NCBI GenBank assembly: GCA_021234155.1
Contig: JAJEKV010000095.1
Coordinates: 933,524-997,523 of the forward strand
Reading direction: 5' to 3'
Source: Isoetes taiwanensis
Taxonomy: Eukaryota; Streptophyta; Lycopodiopsida; Isoetales; Isoetaceae
Length of the DNA: 64,000 nt
The notes below the pieces were generated by a model. The model made no database searches, was not told where the DNA came from, and saw only the letters and a program-made list of their open reading frames with translations. The translations under genes were made by a program, and so were the position numbers. Shown here in pieces: positions 43,788 to 56,091 of the stretch (positions are counted from its first letter, which is position 1; each line of letters opens with the position of its first letter).

Positions 43788-46326
43788 AATTGCCCTTTGT
43801 CCTTTGTGTATTTTTGTAGAAATGGATATCAATACAAACATGGACACTGTCTGGTGTCTGCAGTTAATGCAAGATTTGGAGCTTCCCAAGGCACTTCCCT
43901 TATTTTTATTTATCTTCGGGACTGTATTTGGCATTGCGTTTTCTTCTGTAAATCCTTTGTTTCATTCATATTATCCCAAAGAAGCGTAATCAGGTATATT
44001 CGCTTATCCTGGCTGTTTTGCAATTTACTGTGATAGATAACATCTTAGAGCTAATGGCCTGTGACTATCCTCTGCAGGTTGAGGTTTTAGTGCAGAAGTC
44101 CATGGTCTTTGAGAAGATCAGGTGGCTTGTCTTTCAGAACATATACCTGCTTCAAACTGCAGCATTGATGTGGTAAAATCACAGAAATATGCATTTCTTT
44201 ATATGTAAGTTACTTTCCTACCTCTTATGTTTGATATAGATGTAAAATGCATGTTTGTGTTATTTTTTAATTCGAACAAAACAGTTGTATACGTAACCGA
44301 ACGCCAAAATTGTAAATAATAGTTTATAATGTCTAGTGGTGTCTCTGCATTCATATCCGTTGCTGTGTGCATCAAAGTCTAGGACGTAATAATAGCATTG
44401 AACTTGTTGAAATTTGACTAAAATTTTCATAGGCAAAATTGCATGTTTAACAGAACATTCTGATGATACTCCTCTCACACCACTTTGAATTGTACAAGAG
44501 TCTTACACATGACAAGGGGCATCTGGTGCATTAAGAACTTGGTATATGCTTTTTTTGCCTGGCCTTTGTTAGAAAGGTTTCCCAATGTGCTTTATTTTTT
44601 TTTACTAGAGGTTTGACTTGGTGTAAGTGTTTGCGCTTTTTGTCGTCGACACCTAGCTGGAAGAAACTGAGGCAGTCTTATAGAAGTGTAAAAAATGTAG
44701 AGCCTACCACTTATTCTTGGAAGTCATTCTGGAAGCTAAAGGTTAGGACAGATAGATATATATTATATTAATATCCACGGAGATCCTGTGTGATTACTGT
44801 GATTAGGCTATTTACTGAGAACTAACAGTGGTATCAAAGCAAGTAGATATGCTCAGTAAGGTGTTGACGGAATTTAAACTAGTGTAAAGCACAAGTAGGT
44901 ACAGGCTGAGGAGGAGTTGTAAGGATAAGGATGCAGCCTGTACATAAGATTATTAGATGATAATGTGGCATTGGGGCTGCCAAAGGCTGCAGGCATTTGA
45001 GTTATTGATCAAAGAAACAAGGAGGAGTTCAATCTGCAAGAGGTAAATTGCGTAGGCTTGAATTGGCCCTTTCCAGACCTACAATAATATTTTAGGGATC
45101 AAGGGTCAAATTCTTGTTGAAAACAAGAATCAAGTATCAAGTATTGTATTGTTTTGAAGTAGCATTTTTGATTGATTGTGAATCATGACCTTGAAGTATG
45201 ATTTTATCCACTTCACCCTCGAGTCACGGGGGGCAACCCTCCGTGCGCAGCACCTTGTTTCTTTTTCTTTTTTTAAAGGTGAGAAATGAATTTGGTTATT
45301 TCTGATTTAGCAAAGCCTCTTAACTACTAGGTGAACCATAAACTCATGGTAAATTCTAGCTAAATTGGTCCTATGAACTATTGTAAGCCTTCCTAATCTG
45401 TTAAGTTAATGGGAAACCACAATGTATTTTCTATTAAAGTTAAGAGATGACCATCCAGTTAAGCTAACCTAACTAAAAGCAGAGTGGAAGATCACCTTAA
45501 GATGAGCATTGAAGGCCACCCAACAATGGAAATAGAGGATGCAAATTTTCACTAATCTAATATATATTCTGGGTCGAACAAACAATAGGTCAAATCAATC
45601 AATAGGAGATTCTCATTATAAGCTGATATGCCTCCACCATCCAGCAATTTTATCATTTTCAATGTCAAGGCCCCCGACATATGCACACACAACAGTTGCC
45701 AGATGGTGCCAACAAAATACTAGTTTGGAGTGATGCACGTTTCAAATCCTTTGAAAGCTTTGTTCCCCGGGCATGGCAAATGGATCAAGCACCAAAAATT
45801 TGGAAGTTCTGGCGGACACTTCGGCTCGATCCCAAGAATGTTTACTACATTTGCATATTTTGTATGTGAATATTTTTAATAATAAAAGAAATATCTTGCA
45901 TGGTTGAGAAGAATATGCCTTTTTTTTTTTGCAAAAAGAACCATACGTAACTTACAAAGATCCTGGATATTCGCATTTTTCTCTTGCCATTCTTCGCTGT
46001 TTGTCGTTTTGATTTGGCTTAATTCGATCTGGCAAGTATGGAGGAATGGGTGGCGTCGCAAGAATTCTTATAATTCTTTGCCACCTGAATTTCATAGCAT
46101 AGGCATTTCAAAATGCAGACCGTCATAGCTGCCCTAATTTTTCTCTGCACATGGATTCATGGCTCATTCGGTAAGTTTTCCCTTTTGTTTTGATAACGTT
46201 CTTGAGAAAATAATTTCATTTCAACAAAAACTTATTAGGTCAAGGATCGAATATTGAAGCGTTGTTTGTATTTGGTGATTCATATGTTGATGTTGGAAAT
46301 CTCGTACTCAACCGAGCTTGGAATAA
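43784..46326. repeat. Repeat Y, copy 1
   Basis: 2,543 bp matching 51,117-53,660. It carries upstream sequence and the first exons of the GDSL lipase. TGGTATCAAAGC at 44,829-44,840, just after ACTAACAG, resembles an LTR end plus tRNAiMet primer site and may be a retrotransposon relic. Confidence 0.93.
46113..46326 (+). pseudogene. GDSL esterase/lipase, exons 1-2 only (duplicated fragment)
   Basis: ATG at 46,113 begins MQTVIAALIFLCTWIHGSF, a clean signal peptide. GTAAG follows at 46,171; the intron ends TTATTAG at 46,238. Exon 2 reads QGSNIEALFVFGDSYVDVGN, containing block I of plant GDSL lipases with the nucleophile Ser (GDSY). Coding stops at NRAWN, where repeat X resumes. Exon 1 is intact here but disrupted in the parent at 53,447. 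Confidence 0.85.
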
Positions 46327-47820
46327 TCTGAAAATGTCGTGATTGAAAACCAAATTCCATTGCAAAAATACAATGCTCACTTCAGAGTAATCCTTTTGCT
46401 CATGGGCCATACATTGGGATACTTAAGGACTCAATATTAAAAAAAAAATTAAAGAAACGGGCATTAGCAACCATATATTTGAACTTTTGATACTACACCC
46501 AATATCAAAATTATATAAAAGGTCACTTCTGAATTTTTTCTAGCGTATGCTATACGCAAGGTTGCAAGATAGATTCCCATAATTCAACCTTATTGGTAAG
46601 CACTAAACCCCAATGCTTGGATGAGAGTTGTGCATCAAAGACGAAAGGAAGGAAGGAAGGAAGGAAGGAAGGAAGTTTCTTTTATATGTTTCTCGTGCAA
46701 ACTCGAAAAAGAGGATCATACCAACTTGTAGAGATTACATAAGGAGATAACACACCTCACCTATGGAAGTGATGTTGCCCCAAAGGCAAAGTGTGCTGAT
46801 TGACACTCTTGGCAACACTTGTGCCAAGACAAATTATGTTGATTGGCATCTCTTGGCAACACTTGTGCTCTATTTAAGAGGGTATGACCGTGAAGACTGG
46901 TGTGAAGTCCGAAGGAGGATGGGGAACTGATGAGAACGATTAAGGGAATGTATCTAAGTTTTGATTGTGGACCAATCAAGTCTAAGTGAGCTGCAAAATA
47001 GATATACTACATTGAGCACCAAATTGTTAGAAGCGAGCAATAAGCCAAAATATGTGTAGAAATGGAAAAGGACATCGGTTGAGAATATGGTAGAATTAGG
47101 AATAGGATGATGGTTATAGTAATCGTTTGTGTAGTAGGGAACATTGAACGGATTGAATTGAATTGTGGCAAACTCTTCATCTCTCAATTATGTGCTGGAG
47201 TAGCTATTTGTTTATCCTATTATAGAAAATTTCTCATTGTCATGCAAAGCCTTTCTCATTGTCATGCATAGACTTTGCAAATTGTGTTTAAACCAAGGTG
47301 TAGTAAGATAATATCTACAAAATACAAAAAAAGTACACCTTATGCATAGTAACCTCCACCCAAGAGGTAACTATGCACATACACCATGCAGATGTACACC
47401 CGAACATGTAATGTCTAGTCTACGAAAGTTTTGTAACACCCCAACATGTAATGTCTAGTCTACGAAATTTTTCAAAGGTGCCATGAATGGGAATTTGAAA
47501 CTGCCCATTCATCCAAATTTCTAATGCGAACACGTAGAACTATAGAATAAAAAATTAGTTACATGCAACACCATTTTCTTAACCAGGAATGCCTCATTGA
47601 CAAAAGAACAAATTGCTAGGGGCAACTGAGTTGCCAAATCCAGTCTTAACGACACAACTTAATAAATGTCATAACACCATGCATGAATTTGACATCTACA
47701 TTCAGATACATCTACTTTTGCTTTACTTTCCTTCCATCTATTGTGCACGACTTCATCCTCATTTGAACACCAACTTGTGTACACTTCTAAGCACAGAAGG
47801 ATCAATGCGCCTTTCACAAA
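46327..47820. repeat. Repeat X, copy 2
   Basis: 1,494 bp; continues past its end (CACAAA) into CAGCTACTC, the original Helitron 2 sequence, so this boundary is ancestral. Confidence 0.93.
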
Positions 47821-50432
47821 CAGCTACTCAAATGCAAATAGAGGCTTTTTCACTCATAACAGGTCTTATAACTCAACCAAGCTCAGAATGTCTAGTACAG
47901 CTACGATATGGATGCATATCGCAGTCAGTACTTCAACAGTCAGGACTACATGAATAATATGCAAAATCATCAAAAATAGGACATACACAGCTTATAACAA
48001 ACCGCCTATACGGCCCCCATCTAAATAAACATAAAAATAATCGAATAAATGATGCAATCAAGCTGGATCTACTGTATGAGAACGCAAAGTTTAAAGCCTT
48101 TACTCACCATTTTTAATGAGCAAAGGAAGAAAGCAGACTTGCATTAAACCTTTATATTTCATTCTGCCCGCCTAATTCTTAGTCTTTGAACGATATACCC
48201 AGCAACGATCTGATTTCATCTTGCTGGATATGAGCCCTAGTCATAACCATAGCATGTGGTCTAGTTTAGGGCCATGGAAGATCTGCAAGAAAGCAATATT
48301 TACAAAGTAAATAAAACCAATTGACTTTTGTAGCTGGAAAGGGATCATTTGCAAAAGAGTGGAACAGTGACACCTTTTGGTGGGAAGAATTTGAGAGGCT
48401 CCATAGTACCTTCTTTGTAGAATAACACTCACTCATACAGATAAGCTCAGGACAACTACATATTCCTGGTAAGAGCCACCTCGAACATAAAAGTAATCAA
48501 GCAGTCTTGCATCTCATAGTTTTTCAAAGATATTAGCACTCACAACATGGTGGCTACCCTAATCTGGGATCATCTCTGGGTCAGATATAGCCAGCAATAA
48601 GAACCCAACTACAAAAGTGCAATGAACTCCCCCTGACGTCAGACGCCATGTGCCTATTACATATAATTCAGCAAATTACTACTGAGCACACAGTAATTGC
48701 GAAGGCCCAAAAGAAAAGTCTTAATTGAGCCAACAACCAAAAGGGATGGGCAAAGTCAGAATTTTCTCAAGCTTGCTTCATTGCACATGAAAAAAAATGG
48801 CAAGAAGAAAATCATTAACTTGGAATCATATGTTGGCAGCTTGCAATCTACACAGTTAAGTGGAGTCATTATTGTATCCATTTTATTAATCAGAAATTCC
48901 ATTCCTCATAATGTTGAAACACAATAAAGGCCAACATAAAGGAATACATGTAGAGTGCATACCTATTATTAATATTGACTATGGGAAGATTTATAAGTCA
49001 CCTGCAATTGCTAGGGAATGAATGCTTACATCTATTATATGCTCCAAACCATCCGGCTAATCCTGGATAGAATCCTGCACACAACAAAAGGGGTTTTACA
49101 GCATTTCAAGCCATGGCAGGCCCAGAAATTCTAATAATTAATAATGCATCCATAAATTTAACTATAGGTCTCTAGATCATGTCATCTGCCTGTGTAAACA
49201 ATAATTACCACGCAGGTCGCTAAGCTCTCAGCTTCATCCTCTCAGATGCAATCCGGCACCTCCAACATCGGATCTGGTTAAAAACAAAACGATTTACTTG
49301 CAAAAACTTGCTTACAAAAGCTCAAAGTTGCATCTACATACCTCCAGCCATATCGGGATGGAAGAAAAGAAATTCGTATGCAAGTTCCGTCCGCCATAAC
49401 CAGGAACCAATGCTACTCCGTAATAACCAAAAACCCAGTTGATGCATGCAATAAGCCTGCCAGGGTGTCTCCAGAATCAAAGGCCTGGCTGCAAAAGCTT
49501 TAAAAAATGAAGATATGAAGCTCCATATTGAAGCTTTTGTGTCCGACTTCACCATCGCTCAGTAAACCGAGGAAGGAAAATACAGATTCCAGCTTCTCTT
49601 TCTCCTGCGATGATAGCCGCCTACGAAAGAAAAAGAGCGTTAGGAATAGTAAAACGTTGGAGGGAAGATGAAGTTTGGCCGGAAAACTAAAACATCATCA
49701 GAAAATGCCTTTTTTCCTCAGTCGATTTACCTTGTTGCTTCCTGTGACCTGAGCTCTTCTTCAGATAAATGCAAACACTCAGGTTTTTCCAGAAAATGCT
49801 TCGTTTCTTGACAGTTTGCTACAGTACTAAGCAAGAAATAAAGACAGAAGTTACGGATAAAGAGATAAAGACAGAAGTTATGGACAAAGCAAAAAAAAAC
49901 TCAGATAAAAAAACCTAGAACAAAGCTCCCTACCACTTGTTTCAGCGACCTCTGCTTTGCCACAATGGATTAACTGAAGAAAATTCAGAAAGAACGACCA
50001 CTATTTTGCTTCAACGACCTCTGTCCGACCTCGGCATCGCTCAGTAAACTGAGGAAGGGAAAAATAGATGGATTAATCTGAACGGTTCTATAATATTGCT
50101 CTTGCTACTGCCGTTTACTAAGAAAGGAACAGAACGTTAGAATAATAAAACCTTCGAGGGAGGGTGAAATGTCGGAAAACCAAGGCACGCCGGATTGCTG
50201 TGCTCTGCTTTGGCGAGGCCGCCATGTTGTGTTAACCCAAACGCACCGCCCACACCCAAGCAAGAGAGAGAAAATTGCTGCCGGAAAGACGAAGAGAAAC
50301 AACAAAAATATTTTGAAAGAAGAAGGTTGGCCGGAAACAAAAAAAATTTGCCGGAAAAAGCGTAACATCCGGCGGCCGGAAAGAGGAACCCGGCGTGAGA
50401 GAGAAAGTGCAAAAAATTTTTAAGTAAGTAGA
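47821..50432. other. Helitron 2 5' part, no gene recognised
   Basis: About 2.6 kb of non-coding sequence. A CCGG-rich block (GCCGGAAA repeats, 50,330-50,400) resembles the equivalent part of Helitron 1 near 41,880-41,960. Confidence 0.65.
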
Positions 50433-51116
50433 TTCTTAGGATACAAATTTATATATTTAAGTAGATCCCAATAAGTACCCAACCAAATTTTGTATATAAA
50501 GAATGGCCAGGCCAATTTTTCACACTATTCTTGCTTGGATCTCTTGATCCGCCCGAGATATATAAGAATGAAGGCAATGTAAGTTGCCTAGGCATTTATG
50601 CTTGCACACAACAGTGGCATTTTTATTATACATTTATTTATTTCATATAATAATCATTTCCTATAATTCCTCTCATGATGTTGGATCTACTTTTGTATTC
50701 GAGGCTTAAGGAGAGGCTTAAGGAAAATCTTTGATGTTATTATCTAGGCAATCTTTTCTAAATAGAATCATGTTTAGTCAATTTCTATAAAGTTTCACGT
50801 TTAATTGATCTTTGTAAAATGTTTCAAAGGTCAAAGCATTTTTTACATTCCTCTTGGCTAATCATTGAATGCCAAACCTTTGAATTCCTCTTGGTTACAA
50901 GATAAAAAATGCCAAATCTTTAAATTCTATGCGAGTTATTAATTTATTAATTTGTAGTTGTGATTTATAAATTAGATAACCCCAGCCTATTGATATCAAA
51001 TACCATGCTACATCTATTATGTAGATAATTTAACTATGATGAGCTTGAATCTTTTTTTTCTATTGAATATCAAATACCATACCACTTCTATTACGTAGAT
51101 ATGATGAGGCAAAAGG
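50433..51116. other. AT-rich spacer with short local duplication
   Basis: TATCAAATACCAT(G/A)C... with TCTATTA(T/C)GTAGATA occurs near 50,994 and again near 51,067. Nothing else was seen. Confidence 0.6.
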
Positions 51117-53660
51117 CAAAAATTGCCCTTTGTCCTTTGTGTATTTTTGTAGAAATGGATATCAATACAAACATGGACACTGTCTGGTGTCTGCAGTTAA
51201 TGCAAGATTTGGAGCTTCCCAATGCACTTCCCTTATTTTTATTTATCTTCGGGACTGTATTTGGCATTGCGTTTTCTTCTGTAAATCCTTTGTTTCATTC
51301 ATATTATCCCAAAGAAGCGTAATCAGGTATATTCGCTTATCCCGGCCGCATTTTGCAATTTACTGTGATAGATAACATCTTAGAGCTAATGGCCTGTGAC
51401 TATCCTCTGCAGGTTGAGGTTTTAGTGCAGAAGTCCATGGTCTTTGAGAAGATCAGGTGGCTTGTCTTTCAGAACATATACCTGCTTCAAACTGCAGCAT
51501 TGATGTGGTAAAATCACAGAAATATGCATTTCTTTATATGTAAGTTACTTTCCTACCTCTTATGTTTGATATAGATGTAAAATGCATGTTTGTGTTATTT
51601 TTTAATTCGAACAAAACAGTTGTATACGTAACCGAACGCCAAAATTGTAAATAATAGTTTATAATGTCTAGTGGTGTCTCTGCATTCATATCCGTTGCTG
51701 TGTGCATCAAAGTCTAGGACGTAATAATAGCATTGAACTTGTTGAAATTTGACTAAAATTTTCATAGGCAAAATTGCATGTTTAACAGAACATTCTGATG
51801 ATACTCCTCTCACACCACTTTGAATTGTACAAGAGTCTTACACATGACAAGGGGCATCTGGTGCATTAAGAACTTGGTATATGCTTTTTTGCGGCCTTTG
51901 TTAGAAAGGTTTCCCAATGTGCTTTATTTTTTTACTAGAGGTTTGACTTGGTGTAAGTGTTTGCGCTTTTTGTCGTCGACACCTAAATTTTGGAAGAAAC
52001 CGAGGCGAGTCTTATAGAAGTGTAAAAATGTAGAGCCTACCACTTATTCTTGGAAGTCATTCGGAAGCTAAAGGTTAGGACGGATAGATATATATTATAT
52101 TAATATCCACGGAGATCCCTGTGTGATTCTTGTGATTAGGCTATTTCTCGAGAACTAACGGTGGTATCAAAGCAAGTAGATATGCTCAGTAAGGTGTTGA
52201 CGGAATTTAAACTAGTGTAAAGCACAAGTAGGTACAGGCTGAGGAGGAGTTGTAAGGATAAGGATGCAGCCTGTACATAAGATTATTAGATGATAATGTG
52301 GCATTGGGGCTGCCAAAGGCTACAGGCATTTGAGTTATTGATCAAAGAAACAACGAGGAGTTCAATCTGCAAGAGGTAAATTGCGTAGGCTTGAATTGGC
52401 CCTTTCCAGACCTACAATAATATTTTAGGGATCAAGGGTCAAATTCTTGTTGAAAACAAGAATCAAGTATCAAGTATTGTATTGTTTTGAAGTAGCATTT
52501 TTGATTGATTGTGAATCATGACCTTGAAGTATGATTTAAGCCACTTCACCCTCGAGTCACGGGGGGCAACCCTCCGTGCGCAGCACCTTGTTTCTTTTTC
52601 TTTTTTTAAAGGTGAGAAATGAATTTGGTTATTTCTGATTTAGCAAAGCCTCTTAACTACTAGGTGAACCATAAACTCATGGTAAATTCTAGCTAAATTG
52701 GTCCTATGAACTATTGTAAGCCTTCCTAATCTGTTAAGTTAATGGGAAACCACAATGTATTTTCTATTAAAGTTAAGAGATGACCATCCAGTTAAGCTAA
52801 CCTAACTAAAAGCAGAGTGGAAGATCACCTTAAGATGAGCATTGAAGGCCACCCAACAATGGAAATAGAGGATGCAAATTTTCACTAATCTAATATATAT
52901 TCTGGGTCGAACAAACAATAGGTCAAATCAATCAATAGGAGATTCTCATTATAAGCTGATATGCCTCCACCATCCAGCAATTTTATCATTTTCAATGTCA
53001 AGGCCCCCGACATATGCACACACAACAGATTGCAGATGGTGCCAACAAAATACTAGTTTGGAGTGATGCACGTTTCAAATCCTTTGAAAGCCTGTTCCCC
53101 AGGCATGGCAAATGGATCAAGCACCAAAAATTTGGAAGTTACGCGGACACTTCGGCTCGATCCCAAGAATGTTTACTACATTTGCATATTTTGTATGTGA
53201 ATATTTTTAATAATAAAAGAAATATCTTGCATGGTTGAGAAGAATATGCCTTTTTTTTTTTTGCAAAAAGAACCATACGTAACTTACAAAGATCCTGGAT
53301 ATTCGCATTTTTCTCTTGCCATTCTTCATTTGTTTGTCGTTTTGATTTGGTAATTCTCGATCTGGCAGTATGGAGGTGGTGGTGGCCGTCGCAAGAATTC
53401 TTATAATTCTTTTGCCACACGAATTTCATAGCATAGGCATTTCAAAATGCACCGCCATAGCTGCCCTAATTTTTTTCTCGCACATGGATTCATGGCTCAT
53501 TCGGTAAGTTTTCCCTTTTGTTTTTGAACGCGTTCTTGAGAAAATAATTTCATTTCAACAAAAACTTATTAGGTCAAGGATCGAATATTGAAGCGCTGTT
53601 TGTATTTGGTGATTCATATGTTGATGTTGGAAATCTCGTACTCAACCGAGCTTGGAATAA
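51117..53660. repeat. Repeat Y, copy 2 (parent locus)
   Basis: 2,544 bp, continuous with the rest of the GDSL gene, so this is the source of Y copy 1. Confidence 0.92.
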
Positions 53661-54711
53661 GCCCTATGGCATCAGCTGGCCTGGATATCCAACAGGAAGA
53701 TACTCAAATGGCAGAGTACAGACGGATTTTCTTGGTATAAATTTTGCAAATGTTTATCTGATCCAAGTGAACATTTCAAGCTGGAAAAAAGGCATCAATT
53801 TCTCTGTAGCTGGAAGTGGAGTAACTATGGCATATGGTCTGAGTCCTTTATCCTGGCAAGTTTCAACCCGGCCACCATAGCCCGATCTTGGATATTATTC
53901 TAAGGATTCATTGGCAAAATCTCTTGCAATTATATGTGAGGCTGGGAATGACTATGGTGCAAACAAGGACGCTATTAAAAAGGTTTTATGCTAGGATATG
54001 CTCTAACAATTATAATTGATAAGATTTAAAAATCGTCTCAAATTGAGAGTTTGGTATGAACTTGAAAAAAATAATCTTTGTTGTGATCTCGCAGGACTTT
54101 CACCCCCTGGTCACCACTGTAGAAATGGAATTACAGAGAGTATAAAATGCCTGTATGATTTAGGTCTCAGAAACATGATTGTTTTTGATACTCCACCATT
54201 TGGGTGTCTTCCACTAAACACCATGGATTCAAATCATACATCTTGCAATCTTCGATCATCGACACTCGACCATCATGCACAACCAACTACTCAAATCAAG
54301 TATCCAAAGAACCGATGAGAAATTTAACAGAGCACATATCATTTTCTTGGAGCAATCGAAGGCCTTTCGGCACAGATACTTGGCTCTAGCTCAGTCTGGT
54401 GGTTTCTTCTAAATCTGTGTCTAATTTTTATGTAATTTCTCATTTGCACTACTAATACATTGAGAATCGTAATTGTGAGAACTGGAGCCTTTTTGTGAAG
54501 GAATAAGCTCCACCAATGAGTGTGGAGATTTTGATCTTGGCAAGAAACTTTATCTGATCTGTGACAATCCGAATCTGCGGTATATTGGGATCATGTCCAT
54601 CCCATCAAGCGGGATCTGAGAGCTGCAGTGAATCTCTACTTGTTTCACCAAGGATTTGTAGAATTTTCACCTACACTTTCTTCTTGGCTCAATAATCTAC
54701 CCCAATCCTAA
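53447..54711 (+). pseudogene. GDSL esterase/lipase gene, disrupted
   Basis: Exon 1 (ATG 53,447) has indels relative to 46,113 that destroy the signal-peptide frame. Exon 2 from 53,573 reads SNIEALFVFGDSYVDVGN, then PYGISWPGYPTGRYSNGRVQ, and block II GINFSVAGSG. A TAG occurs at 53,878. Block III (AGNDY) is at about 53,940. CRNGITESIKCLYDLGLRNM with IVFDTPPFGCLPL follows at 54,118-54,230. Block V, YWDHVHPIKRDLRAAVNLY, with the catalytic Asp and His, is at about 54,580-54,640. Stop TAA 54,709-54,711. All catalytic blocks survive, but frame breaks and a stop make it a pseudogene, or a gene with consensus errors. The family consists of secreted SGNH esterases acting on lipids and cutin. Confidence 0.86.
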
Positions 54712-55758
54712 ATGCACCTTTGTGGACCTAATCTAGCCTTTGTGGACCTTTGTGGCCTTTGTGGACACTAACCTTCCATCTATTCCTGCCATCTACGGTC
54801 TTTTATCCACAAACCTTTTTACCTTGATCCGGTAATTTTAACTACTGGTTAATTTTCAGATCATAAAAATTGCATCAAGTTCTGACCGTAATGTTTGTCC
54901 CCCATCGTTGTATTTGAGGAATATGGCGTTCTAGATTTTCGTTTGCATTTGGTAAGCATAACCGTGAAATATGTTAACAAGGCTGCCTCTCCCACTTTAT
55001 TGGCTCCCTAAATTGACTAGAGCAGCCAAGGAGGATCCACTCAAGCGAATCCTCAGGATTCACACAAGCGAATCCTCCTTGGCTTGGAGGATTCACTCAA
55101 GCGAATCCTCCTAGTGGCAGGTGTCAGTTTATAGGCATGCTGCATGTTTTGATTGCACTTTATAGGCCTGCTGCGGAGTTTTTTAGGGTGATTTGATTGG
55201 AGGATTCACTTAACACTAGAGTTGTCCCATGGACTATTTTGGTCCATGGACCAGAAATGGTCCACCATACCCCCTAGCACTCAATTCCATAATTCGCCCT
55301 ATCTATTTATCATTTTCAACTTCTAATTTCATAATCTTATTGTCAACTTGATTTCCTATGATCTCCCAAAAATTGATGGCAAACGGATTTGTGTGCAACA
55401 TTTTTGGATGATTTGAAAAAGGCCAAAATTGGCCTTTTTTAGAAGTCTTCCCACTCATTCTTCCCGTTGCGTGCCCTTTTTTATTTTAGTTAGTCAAGCT
55501 TCCCCAAAGAAGAAGCAATGATGGCAGCCCCGCCAAACAAAAATGGCACAAACGAAGGAGGAGAGATCGTGATTTTGTGAACGGCGAATATGACGCCACC
55601 TCAGATCATTCCTACGGCTGAGATTATAGCCCCAAATCTTGTCGTTTCTTCCCTAAAAGTAGCTCTGATAACAGAGCTTTGGAGAATGCCGGATACTTGT
55701 CCCTTCGATCCTTTTTTTCTCCCACGATTCTTCACCATTTAGCCTCAAATTTGTTGCA
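54712..55758. other. Intergenic, with short direct and inverted repeats
   Basis: Includes a CCTTTGTGGA run near 54,718-54,770 and repeats of CAAGCGAATCCTC with an inverted GAGGATTC near 55,030-55,110. No gene. Confidence 0.6.
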
Positions 55759-56091
55759 ATGGGTAGCTCACGCAAGAGGAAACTAGGAAATGATTTTTTC
55801 AAGCAATTAGTTGGTCGAAAAGTCTTGGTTCCGGCTCTTGAATTTGGAGCAGAGTGGGCACATGAAAAGTTCTTCGAATTTGCTCTAGAAGTTACTCTTC
55901 CAGGTCGGATTTGCTCATACAATTGCAAGAAGAAGGTTTTTGAGATATTTTTTGAAGCGGACAATGATTATATGCAGTTAAATTGGGGGCAAATTGAAAG
56001 ATTTTTAGTTCCAGAGGTAGAAACAGCCAATGAAAAGCTTGAGAAACACTACAAGAGAACATTGATTTATTGTCGCTTTTTTTGTCACTAA
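55759..56091 (+). CDS. Small hypothetical protein, possibly Tudor-like
   Basis: 110 codons from ATG 55,759 (MGSSRKRKLGNDFFKQLVGR). The pattern GRKVLVPALEFG ... FFEFALEV ... KKKVFEIFFEADNDYMQLNW followed by IERFLVP alternates like a small beta-barrel of Tudor type, but no family is recognised. It ends at the edge of a minisatellite, so it may be truncated. Coding potential looks real from composition; function unknown. Confidence 0.45.
   Translation: MGSSRKRKLGNDFFKQLVGRKVLVPALEFGAEWAHEKFFEFALEVTLPGRICSYNCKKKVFEIFFEADNDYMQLNWGQIERFLVPEVETANEKLEKHYKRTLIYCRFFCH

Larger units (their letters stand above)
41993..50432 (-). mobile_element. Helitron 2 (non-autonomous, with nested duplication)
   Basis: Starts on the minus strand at 50,432 (TCTACTTACTTAAA, preceded by A) and ends with the same hairpin plus CCCGTTTACTAG at 41,993. 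The CTAG directly abuts the TC of Helitron 1, so it inserted exactly at that element's 5' end. A second copy of the hairpin (TGCCCGGCGTTGCCGGGC) lies 90 bp inside, near 42,092. No Rep/helicase. The original ~4.4 kb has grown by an X-Y-X rearrangement. Confidence 0.82.
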
